Assembly: GCA_022736495.1 (NCBI GenBank)
Contig: DZCR01000159.1
Span: 1 to 6,996 of the forward strand
DNA: 6,996 nt
Direction of reading: 5' to 3'
Origin: Desulfobacca acetoxidans
Lineage (GTDB): Bacteria; Desulfobacterota; Desulfobaccia; Desulfobaccales; 0-14-0-80-60-11
Shown here piece after piece: positions 1-6,335 of the stretch. How positions within the stretch are numbered: position 1 is the stretch's first letter; every line of letters starts with the position of its first letter. A program made the translations under genes and the position numbers. The notes below the pieces were generated by a model, which did not search any database, had not been told where the DNA came from, and saw only the letters and a program-made list of their open reading frames with translations.

Positions 1-300
1 AAGAAAAGCATTCCCGCCCTTTACGGCAGCCTCGGCATCTATCTGCCGCTGATTACCACCAACTGCGCGGTTCTGGGTGTCTGCCTCATCAATATCAAGG
101 AGGACTATACCTTTGTCGAATCCCTGGTGACCTCCTTTGCCTATGCCGCCGGGTTCGGCCTGGCCCTGGTTCTTTTTGCCGGGGTCCGGGAAAGAATCCT
201 ACTGGCCAGGGTCCCCAAACCCTTGCAGGATGTTTCCATCGGACTGATTACGGCCGGGATCATCGCCATGACCTTCATGTCCTTCAAAGGAATGGTATAA
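1..300 (+). CDS. rnfA: RnfA, Rnf electron transport complex membrane subunit (3' part only)
   Basis: The reading frame is open from the window edge to TAA at 298-300 and gives the last 99 residues of a protein that is normally about 190 long, so the 5' half lies outside the window. The visible part is a hydrophobic membrane protein with the RnfA/NqrE signatures: a LITTNCAVLGV segment near visible residues 17-27, a GFGLALVLFAGVRER segment around 55-70, and a final helix ending in AGIIAMTFMSFKGMV. The cysteine in TTNCA (visible residue 22) is one of the conserved cysteines that RnfA and RnfE use to hold an intramembrane iron-sulfur centre; that role is known from the family. RnfA is an integral subunit of the ferredoxin:NAD+ oxidoreductase that couples electron transfer to Na+ or H+ translocation. 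rnfB follows 68 bases later on the same strand, which fits the usual ...E-A-B gene order. NqrE is the close paralogue, but the RnfB neighbour settles the call. Confidence 0.95.
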   Translation, partial: KKSIPALYGSLGIYLPLITTNCAVLGVCLINIKEDYTFVESLVTSFAYAAGFGLALVLFAGVRERILLARVPKPLQDVSIGLITAGIIAMTFMSFKGMV

Positions 301-357
301 GGCGTGGAATAATTCCCTGATTTTTTGGGTCAATGATGAGAGAATATGTAACAATAT

Positions 358-365
358 AAGGTGAT
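358..365 (+). promoter_or_regulatory. Ribosome binding site of rnfB
   Basis: AAGGTGAT lies three bases before the ATG at 369. It matches the AGGTGAT portion of the anti-Shine-Dalgarno complement rather than the usual GGAGG core. The short spacing is normal for pairing that far along the 16S tail. It supports the ATG at 369 as the start. The rest of the 301-368 gap shows only a small GGAAT-A-ATTCC palindrome (306-316) and no convincing promoter or terminator, so rnfA and rnfB are probably co-transcribed. Confidence 0.6.
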
Positions 366-368
366 ACT

Positions 369-2462
369 ATGATTCCAGCTCTGTTGTTAATGTTAGGCAT
401 CGGCGCCGTCTGCGGTATTGTGCTCAGCCTGGCTTCCAAGATCTTTTATGTCTATGAGGACCCGAGAATTGCCATGGTGGAAAACTGTCTTGCCGGGGCC
501 AACTGCGGCGGGTGCGGTTTTGCCGGGTGTTCCGCCGCCGCTGCGGCCGTTGTGTCCGGTAAGGCGCCGGCAAATATCTGCATCGTTTCCGGAAAAACCG
601 GGGCCGAGGCCGTTGCCAAGGTCATGGGTGTGGAAGTGGGCAATGCGGAAGCGCCCCTGTCCTATAATATGTGTGAAGGCGGGTTCAGAGCCGCCGATAA
701 ATACCATTATATGGGCATCTCCTCCTGCAAGGCCATGGCCGTCGTATTCGGCGGCAAGCGGGTCTGCACCGTGGGCTGCATCGGACTTGGGGACTGTGTC
801 AAGGCCTGCCAGTTCGGCGCCGTCGCCATGGGACCCAAGGGGCACCCGGTGGTGGACGAGGAAAAATGCGTGGGCTGCGGCGCCTGTCAGAAGGCCTGCC
901 CCAAGGACATTATCGAGGTCAAGACCCTTTCCGAAAGGCTCATGAAATTCAACCAGAAACATGATCCCCTGGCGCCCTGCGCCCAGACCTGCCCGGCCGA
1001 AATCAATATTCCGCGCTATATCAACCAGCTCAGGGAAGGCAAATACAAGGAGGCGGTCCAGACCATCCGTCTTCGAAATCCCTTGCCCCTGGCCTGCGGC
1101 CGGGTCTGCCCCCATCCCTGTGAAACTGAATGCAGAAGGGGTATTGAGGATGAACCCGTATCCATCAACCAGTTGAAACGCTTTGTGGCGGATTATGAAA
1201 TGAACTCCGGGGCCCGGATCCCCATCAAATGCGCCCCGGATACCGGGAAAAAAATAGCCGTTATCGGCGGCGGGCCTTCCGGTTTATCCTGCGCCTTCTT
1301 CCTGAGACGGATCGGCCACCGGGTGGATATTTTCGAAGCCATGCCCAAACTGGGGGGCATGCTCAGATACGGCATCCCGGAATACAGGCTCCCTAAAAAG
1401 GTCCTGGACTGGGAAATCCAGGGCATCCTGGACCTGGGCATCAAATCCTTTAACCATGTTAAATTCGGCATCGATTTCGGCCTGGGCTCCCTGATGGCTG
1501 CGGGCTACAATGCCGTTTTCCTTGGTGTCGGCGCCTGGGAGGATTTCTCCCTGGGCATAGAAGGGGAAAACCTGGACGGGTGCTATACCGGCATCAATTT
1601 TCTCCAGAGGATTTCCAGCGGAGAAAAAATCAAGCTGGGCAGGACCGCAGCCGTGGTCGGCGGCGGGAATACGGCCGTTGACTGCGCCAGAACCCTATTG
1701 CGCCTGGGCCTGGATAAGGTCTATATGGTCTACCGACGGACCCGGAAAGAAATGCCGGCCAATGAGGTTGAGATTGTGGCCTCGGAACATGAAGGCATTG
1801 ATTTTGTCTTCCTGGCCGCACCCACCCGGGTGGTCGGGGACGATAAAAACAAGGTCACCCACCTGGAATATCTGAAGATGCAGTTGGGCGAACCGGACAA
1901 GAGCGGCCGCCGCCGCCCGGAACCCATAGAAGGATCCGAGACCCTGCTGGCCGTGGACATGGTCATCTCCGCCATCGGCCAGTCTCCGGACGCCTCATTT
2001 AAGAACCAGGACCCCCAGCACCGGATGAAGGAACTGGAACTGACCCGGTGGAATACCATTGACAATAATCCCGCCACCCTCCAGGCTTCCATTCCCTATA
2101 TCTTTACGGCCGGGGATGCCGCCACAGGGCCTTCCCTGGTGGTGGACGCCATCGGCGGCGGAAGACGGGCGGCCCGGTCCATCGATCTTTTCCTGAAAGG
2201 GGAGGCCGTTGAGCCGGTGAAAGATTCGCTCCAGAAAAAACGGATCCATGAATCCATTTTCACAAAGGTGGACGGCATCAAGCAGACCCCCAGGGCCAAA
2301 CAGCCGGAACTGCCTGTCGGCGAAAGGCTGGATTCCTTTATCGAAGTCGATCTGGTGCTTCCCGAAGCCGAGGCCCACCGGGAAGCCGAAAGATGCCTCA
2401 ACTGCTGCCGCATCTGCTATAACCCGGACATTGTTTTCCCCATTGCCAAAAAAGCGGGTTGA
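369..2462 (+). CDS. rnfB: RnfB fused to a GltD/NfnB-like FAD/NAD(P) oxidoreductase
   Basis: This is the ferredoxin-facing subunit of the Rnf complex, carrying an extra flavin module. At 697 aa it is far longer than simple RnfB proteins (about 190-330 aa). Residues 1-24 form the hydrophobic anchor. Residues 40-71 are the Fe-S domain (C46, C49, C54, C71; ANCGGCGFAGC). Residues 120-180 hold two ferredoxin-type clusters (C133/C137/C143/C147 and C167/C170/C173/C177). From about 200 the chain becomes the small subunit type of glutamate synthase and NfnB: an N-terminal Fe-S domain (C204, C208, C243, C247, C251, C255), the FAD dinucleotide fold GGGPSG (300-305), the conserved GGMLRYGIPEYRLP (329-342), a second NAD(P) fold GGGNTAVD (431-438) followed by YRRTRKEMPA (455-464), and the FAD-closing FTAGDAATGPSLVVDAIGGG (579-598). 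A cysteine-rich tail (C676, C679, C680, C683) ends the protein. No frameshift or stop interrupts the junction. Family knowledge suggests electron transfer between ferredoxin, the Rnf complex and possibly NAD(P)H; that last role is inference. Confidence 0.93.
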   Translation: MIPALLLMLGIGAVCGIVLSLASKIFYVYEDPRIAMVENCLAGANCGGCGFAGCSAAAAAVVSGKAPANICIVSGKTGAEAVAKVMGVEVGNAEAPLSYNMCEGGFRAADKYHYMGISSCKAMAVVFGGKRVCTVGCIGLGDCVKACQFGAVAMGPKGHPVVDEEKCVGCGACQKACPKDIIEVKTLSERLMKFNQKHDPLAPCAQTCPAEINIPRYINQLREGKYKEAVQTIRLRNPLPLACGRVCPHPCETECRRGIEDEPVSINQLKRFVADYEMNSGARIPIKCAPDTGKKIAVIGGGPSGLSCAFFLRRIGHRVDIFEAMPKLGGMLRYGIPEYRLPKKVLDWEIQGILDLGIKSFNHVKFGIDFGLGSLMAAGYNAVFLGVGAWEDFSLGIEGENLDGCYTGINFLQRISSGEKIKLGRTAAVVGGGNTAVDCARTLLRLGLDKVYMVYRRTRKEMPANEVEIVASEHEGIDFVFLAAPTRVVGDDKNKVTHLEYLKMQLGEPDKSGRRRPEPIEGSETLLAVDMVISAIGQSPDASFKNQDPQHRMKELELTRWNTIDNNPATLQASIPYIFTAGDAATGPSLVVDAIGGGRRAARSIDLFLKGEAVEPVKDSLQKKRIHESIFTKVDGIKQTPRAKQPELPVGERLDSFIEVDLVLPEAEAHREAERCLNCCRICYNPDIVFPIAKKAG

Positions 2463-2493
2463 CACTGATCCTGAACCATATTGACGGATAGGG

Positions 2494-2532
2494 GCCGGAG
2501 GGTATCTGCACGAGATACCCTCCGGCTGTTTT
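2494..2532 (+). terminator. Rho-independent terminator of the rnf operon
   Basis: A perfect 14-bp inverted repeat (GCCGGAGGGTATCT at 2494-2507, its exact reverse complement at 2513-2526) encloses a 5-base loop, GCACG. It is followed by TGTTTT. The stem is GC-rich and the T-run is short, as expected of an intrinsic terminator. It begins 31 bases after the rnfB stop. The next gene, mltG, starts only 10 bases past the T-run, so the hairpin also sits in the immediate 5' region of mltG. Confidence 0.85.
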
Positions 2533-2542
2533 AGAGCATCCC

Positions 2543-3562
2543 ATGACAAAACACCGGTATAAAATATTCCTCATTGCCGCGGCAGGCCTGTTGATCTTTG
2601 ACCTTTGCGCGGCGGTTTACCTTTATTTTGATTTCTCCTCTTTCATCAAAACCCCCTTCATTCCCAATGCCCCGGAAAAAACCATCACCCTCCTTCCGGG
2701 CCAGGGCCTAAAAACCATTGCCGGCCGGCTTGAAAAAGAGGAAATCATTTCAAACCGCCTTTATTTTTCCTTATTCGCAAAGCTCAAAAAGGCCGGGAAA
2801 AAACTCCAGGCCGGAGAATATCTTTTGTCGGCTTCCAAATCCCCGGAAGAGATTCTGGATATTCTTGTCAAAGGAAGGGTAAAGCTCTACAGGATCACCC
2901 TTCCCGAGGGGCTCACCATCAGGGAAGTGGGAGCTCTGGTGGAAAAGGAGAATTTCTGCAGCCGGGAACAATTCACGGCCCTCTGCCGGCATCCCCTCCT
3001 CATGGCAAAACTGGGGATTTCCGCTCCTTCCCTGGAGGGCTATCTTTTCCCGGATACCTATTTTTTCCCGAAGCAGACGGCCTGTGAAGACATCATCGCC
3101 GCCATGACCGGGCGTTTCAACACCGTGTTCACTGAAAACCGGAAGCAAAGGGCCCTGGAACTGGGCTTCTCGGTCCATGAAATCCTCACCCTGGCCTCCA
3201 TCATCGAAAAAGAAACCGGGGAGGCTTCCGAACGCCCCCTGATCTCCTCCGTCTTTCACAACCGCCTGAAAAAAAATATGAGGCTTGAAAGCGACCCCAC
3301 CGTCATATACGGCCTGGAAAATTTTGACGGGAACATCAGAAAAATTCACCTTCAAACCCATACGCCCTATAATACTTACCAGATCACCGGGCTTCCGCCG
3401 GGCCCCATTGCAAACCCCGGCGCCTTATCCCTTGAGGCCGCCCTTTATCCCGCAACAACCCCATATCTTTTTTTTGTGTCGAAAAACGACTCCACCCATT
3501 ATTTTTCAGAGAGTTTTGAAGAGCATAAAAAAGCCGTCATAAAATATCAGCTCAAAAGATGA
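2543..3562 (+). CDS. mltG: MltG, endolytic peptidoglycan transglycosylase (YceG-like)
   Basis: This is a 339-aa inner-membrane enzyme that cleaves nascent glycan strands internally and is thought to help set glycan chain length or terminate synthesis. Residues 7-29 are a single N-terminal membrane anchor, placing the rest in the periplasm. Residues about 46-125 form the LysM-like domain. The catalytic YceG domain follows: GYLFPDTYFF (166-175), LASIIEKETG (217-226), where E222 aligns with the family's catalytic glutamate, RLESDPTVIYG (247-257), and YNTYQ...GLPPGPIANPG (276-293). Length matches the family (about 330-350 aa). ATG 2543 is the only good start, because an in-frame TAG lies upstream at 2489-2491 with no start codon between. 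The ribosome binding site is weak (GAG at 2534-2536). The gene follows the rnf terminator directly and ends one base from the convergent Smr gene. No functional link with rnf is evident; the adjacency is probably incidental. Confidence 0.95.
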   Translation: MTKHRYKIFLIAAAGLLIFDLCAAVYLYFDFSSFIKTPFIPNAPEKTITLLPGQGLKTIAGRLEKEEIISNRLYFSLFAKLKKAGKKLQAGEYLLSASKSPEEILDILVKGRVKLYRITLPEGLTIREVGALVEKENFCSREQFTALCRHPLLMAKLGISAPSLEGYLFPDTYFFPKQTACEDIIAAMTGRFNTVFTENRKQRALELGFSVHEILTLASIIEKETGEASERPLISSVFHNRLKKNMRLESDPTVIYGLENFDGNIRKIHLQTHTPYNTYQITGLPPGPIANPGALSLEAALYPATTPYLFFVSKNDSTHYFSESFEEHKKAVIKYQLKR

Positions 3563-3563
3563 C

Positions 3564-4145
3564 TCAGCCGTCAAACCGTTCAAACTGTTTCAGATATATG
3601 ATCAAGGCCCCGCTTTTAGACTTGATCTTATTGTCCCAGTCAAACCCGATAACCAGGCCCTGTTTTTTCATTTCCCGGGCCACATCCTCCACCACATCGG
3701 GCAGGACGGCGCCCTCATCCGAATGGCGGCCCTTGCCCACAATGATCCGGATGGTGAAAAATCCCTGCTGTTTGCAACTATGGATAAAGGACCTGGATCT
3801 CACCTCGGCCCCGACGGCGGTATACCCGTGAAGGTCCAGGGCCTTTTCCGGCGGTGGATAGCGTTTGAGCCTCTTTTCAAGAGGTATGGGCGGCGGCTTT
3901 TTCAAGGGTTTGACCCTGCCCTTCCGGAAGGATTCTTCCAGCAAGGTTTCAAAATCCTCTTCCGGCTCATCCCCTGCCTCAAACCCGTTTCCCGTCCGGT
4001 TGACCGGTTTTATTTCCCCCAGCCGGGATGTCCGCCCGTCATTGGTTTCATCCGGGGTTTCATCCTTGGATTTTTTTTCAAAGGCTTTTATTAACTCCTC
4101 ATCCGAATGAAAAACCGGCAGATCATGTTTATTTCTTTTTTTCAA
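3564..4145 (-). CDS. Smr-domain protein (MutS2/SmrB-type C-terminal nuclease domain)
   Basis: This 193-aa protein consists of a charged, probably disordered N-terminal half (1-75, many D/E/K), a basic proline-rich linker (77-99) and a C-terminal Smr domain. The domain shows the two family hallmarks: LDLHG (103-107), with the D104/H106 pair of the DxH motif, and VGKGRHS (136-142), which corresponds to the GxG loop. It ends with the usual hydrophobic strand ALIIYL (180-185). Known Smr domains act as RNA or DNA endonucleases; E. coli SmrB cuts mRNA at collided ribosomes. There is no MutS part, so this is a stand-alone Smr protein. The start codon is TTG (4145-4143 on the reverse strand). It is forced: an in-frame stop lies at 4160-4158, and the first internal Met is residue 159. 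GGGAAG five bases upstream of the TTG (4156-4151) is a plausible ribosome binding site. The exact substrate cannot be deduced from sequence. Confidence 0.9.
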   Translation of the reverse strand: MKKRNKHDLPVFHSDEELIKAFEKKSKDETPDETNDGRTSRLGEIKPVNRTGNGFEAGDEPEEDFETLLEESFRKGRVKPLKKPPPIPLEKRLKRYPPPEKALDLHGYTAVGAEVRSRSFIHSCKQQGFFTIRIIVGKGRHSDEGAVLPDVVEDVAREMKKQGLVIGFDWDNKIKSKSGALIIYLKQFERFDG

Positions 4146-4182
4146 AGCGTCTTCCCTTTAATAATCATGTTCACACGGGGTT

Positions 4183-4211
4183 ATCCTATTGCATCCGGCG
4201 CTAATTTTCAA
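4183..4211 (-). promoter_or_regulatory. Predicted sigma70-type promoter of the Smr gene
   Basis: Read on the minus strand, TTGAAA (4211-4206, 5 of 6 consensus matches) is followed by a 17-base spacer and TAGGAT (4188-4183, 4 of 6). Transcription would start near 4176, giving a leader of about 30 bases before the TTG start and including the GGGAAG ribosome binding site. It is back to back with the promoter predicted for the RNB gene. The assignment is from consensus only. Confidence 0.5.
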
Positions 4212-4234
4212 GGGTTCCGGGCCCCTTAGTTTAT

Positions 4235-4263
4235 TTGACAACATCCCCCCTTCCTGATATTGT
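4235..4263 (+). promoter_or_regulatory. Predicted extended -10 promoter of the RNB exoribonuclease gene
   Basis: TTGACA (4235-4240, perfect -35 consensus) and TATTGT (4258-4263, 4 of 6 for -10) are separated by exactly 17 bases, and a TGA triplet directly before the -10 supplies the TGn of an extended -10. The predicted transcription start is about 4269-4271, essentially at the ATG of the RNB gene. The TTG of this -35 hexamer is also the farthest-upstream possible start codon of that reading frame; the promoter reading argues against using it for translation. Confidence 0.6.
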
Positions 4264-4270
4264 CTCTGGC

Positions 4271-6250
4271 ATGAATACAGGGAATATTGTGGAATATATT
4301 GATCAGCAGAAAATCATTTCTGCCGTCATTTTGCAGGAAAAACAAGGCAAGCTCAGATTACTCAATGAGTATAACCGGGAAGTTAATTTTTCCGAGCACC
4401 GGCTTTCTCATATATCCCAGGGACGGCTTGACACAACCCTGTCCAGGGATTTCATCGTCACCCAGCTCAAGCAGCTCACAGAGACCCGCAAAAGACTTTC
4501 TGAAACCATCAATATTGAGGAATTATGGGAAATCCTGCATGAAGAGTCCGAAGATATTGAATTGTCCACCATGACCCTGTTCTGCTTTGATCCTCCCCTG
4601 ACTTCCGACCACGAAGCCGCCGTTATCCGGGCCTTTTTCCATGACCGGCTCTATTTTAAATTCAACAAGATGATTTTTGCCCCCTATTCCGCCGAACAGG
4701 TGGAAGGGAAAAAACGGCAGCTCCGGGAACTGAAAAAAAAGGAACTCCGGGTCCAGAACGGGGCCGCCTGGATCAATGATATCCTGAATCAGAAAAACGG
4801 GAGCAGCACCACCGTTGATGAGGCCGTCATTGATATGCTCAAATCCTTTTACCTTTTCGGCAATGATTCCGACCATGCCTCCATTGCCAAAGAGATTATT
4901 AAAAAATCATCCCTCCATTCAGCGGAACAGCTCTTTCATGTCTTTGTCAAAGCCGGGGTCTGGCATCCGGATGAAAATATCCACCTTCTTTCCCTGAAAA
5001 TCCCCACGGTCTTTCCAGATCAGGTTCTGGAGCAGGAACAAAGGCTCATCTCAAATCCCATCCGGTTTACCGACGACCCTTTGAGAAAGGATCTGACCCA
5101 TATTCCCCTCATCACCATTGACGGCCAGTCCACCCTTGATTTTGATGACGCCGTCAGCCTTGAGAACACGGAAACAGGATACCGGCTCGGGATTCATATC
5201 ATTGACGTGGATGCCTTTATCAAATCCGATGACCCCATTGACCTGTCCGCCCGGGAAAGGGCCAGCTCCATCTACATGCCCGACGACAAGCTCCCCATGA
5301 TTCCGCCCAGGCTTTCCGAGGATCTTTGCAGTTTAAAGGAAGGTGAAACCAGGCCCGGCATCAGCACCCTCATCCGGATGACCCGGTTCTTTGAAATCCA
5401 GGATTATGAAATTATTCCCAGTATTATTAAAATCCACCAGAAGCTCTCCTATACCGAAGCCAATCTGTTGAACGGAAAAAATGATCCCATCACCACCCTT
5501 TACCGGATGGCCCTTCAACTCAGGGAAAAACGCCTCAAAGCCGGCGCCATTCAGATTACCCTTCCCGAGGTCAATGTCTGGCTGGAGGAAAACGGGGAAA
5601 TCGGGTATTCAAAAATCGACAGGGAAAATTCATCCCGCATGCTCATCTCGGAATTGATGATCCTGGCCAATTCCCTCATGGCTGAATTTCTGGCAAAAAA
5701 TCAGATGCCGGCTGTTTTCAGATCCCAGGCCCAGCCCAAACAAAGGCTTTTCAAAGGCGTTGAAACCTCCCTGATCCTGAATTTCATGCAGAGAAAGCAG
5801 TTAAGCCGGGCCATGATCGGCACCACCCCGGAAGCCCATGCCGGTCTCGGGGTCAATGCCTATGTCACGGCCACCTCGCCCATCCGGCGATACCATGACC
5901 TCTTGACCCAGCGCCAGCTCAAGGCCATATTCGGATACCATGCGCCCTATTCAAAACCGGAACTGGATGAGATCCTTTTCTCCATCTCAACGGCAGTGGC
6001 CAATACCAGCCGCATCCAGGCTTCAAGAAGACGGTACTGGATCATCAAATACCTGGAATCCAAAAAAGGCCTGGCCTTTGACGCCCTGGTACTGGAATGC
6101 CACAGGGATCACTATCTTATCCTCATCAAGGAATTCATGCTGGAAACAAAACTGGTCCCGGCCGGCATCCGGCTCAAATACGGGGACATTGTCCAGGTGA
6201 CCATCCAGCATGCGGACGCAAGAAAGGATCAGCTTTCTTTATTTATTTGA
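4271..6250 (+). CDS. RNase II/R family (RNB domain) 3'-5' exoribonuclease
   Basis: A 659-aa processive 3'-5' exoribonuclease of the RNB superfamily, acting on mRNA in the cytoplasm. The catalytic domain spans about 268-570. ITIDGQSTLDFDDA carries the four metal-binding aspartates (D284, D290, D292, D293). HIIDVDAFI (309-317) replaces the more usual HIADVAxFV. PMIPPRLSEDLCSL (342-355) and LISELMILAN (458-467) are typical, and VTATSPIRRYHDLL (532-545) contains the conserved arginines of the active site. The last 60 residues look like an S1/OB-type RNA-binding fold. The first 265 residues do not show a recognisable cold-shock domain; they begin with a small beta-rich segment (GNIVEYI...) and continue helical, resembling the compact RNase II form of deltaproteobacteria, cyanobacteria and plastids. 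I chose ATG 4271. Alternatives are TTG 4235, which falls in a -35 hexamer, and GTG 4289, which has an AGGGA at 4279-4283. All catalytic residues are present, so it should be active. Confidence 0.92.
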   Translation: MNTGNIVEYIDQQKIISAVILQEKQGKLRLLNEYNREVNFSEHRLSHISQGRLDTTLSRDFIVTQLKQLTETRKRLSETINIEELWEILHEESEDIELSTMTLFCFDPPLTSDHEAAVIRAFFHDRLYFKFNKMIFAPYSAEQVEGKKRQLRELKKKELRVQNGAAWINDILNQKNGSSTTVDEAVIDMLKSFYLFGNDSDHASIAKEIIKKSSLHSAEQLFHVFVKAGVWHPDENIHLLSLKIPTVFPDQVLEQEQRLISNPIRFTDDPLRKDLTHIPLITIDGQSTLDFDDAVSLENTETGYRLGIHIIDVDAFIKSDDPIDLSARERASSIYMPDDKLPMIPPRLSEDLCSLKEGETRPGISTLIRMTRFFEIQDYEIIPSIIKIHQKLSYTEANLLNGKNDPITTLYRMALQLREKRLKAGAIQITLPEVNVWLEENGEIGYSKIDRENSSRMLISELMILANSLMAEFLAKNQMPAVFRSQAQPKQRLFKGVETSLILNFMQRKQLSRAMIGTTPEAHAGLGVNAYVTATSPIRRYHDLLTQRQLKAIFGYHAPYSKPELDEILFSISTAVANTSRIQASRRRYWIIKYLESKKGLAFDALVLECHRDHYLILIKEFMLETKLVPAGIRLKYGDIVQVTIQHADARKDQLSLFI

Positions 6251-6324
6251 AGCATTAGAAAACCCGGACCTGGTAAAAAAAGAACCGCCGGTAGAATGAT
6301 CAAAAAACCTTGGACATTTTCAAA

Positions 6325-6329
6325 AGGAG
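6325..6329 (+). promoter_or_regulatory. Strong ribosome binding site of the EF-hand gene
   Basis: AGGAG lies six bases before ATG 6336, within the purine run AAAAGGAGAAGG. It is the best Shine-Dalgarno sequence in the window and fixes the start of the gene that runs off the right edge. The 85-base gap after the RNB stop shows no clear terminator, so co-transcription with the RNB gene is possible. Confidence 0.8.
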
Positions 6330-6335
6330 AAGGCC

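Noticed and set aside
325..354. Possible internal promoter before rnfB (TTGGGT near 325-330, A/T-rich stretch at 345-355)
   Set aside because: The -35 matches only three positions and no good -10 falls at 16-18 bases. Co-transcription with rnfA is the simpler reading.
393..1115. A 240-codon open frame on the minus strand opposite rnfB, and a 184-codon one at 1995-2549
   Set aside because: Both lie antisense to well-supported RnfB-fusion coding sequence, have no family motifs or ribosome binding site, and are rich in residues expected from reverse reading of GC-rich codons. They are frame shadows.
2771..3361. A 196-codon open frame on the minus strand opposite mltG
   Set aside because: It covers the conserved MltG catalytic domain on the other strand and resembles no family I know. 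Strong conservation of MltG motifs explains the open frame.
3723..4094. A 123-codon plus-strand frame opposite the Smr gene
   Set aside because: The minus strand encodes clear Smr motifs (LDLHG, GKGRHS) here. The plus-strand product has no recognisable feature.
6270..6297. Possible promoter before the EF-hand gene: TAGAAT at 6292-6297 (5 of 6 for -10)
   Set aside because: The only -35 candidate at suitable spacing is CTGGTA (6270-6275), matching three of six positions. The -10 alone in an A-rich gap is not enough to support a promoter.
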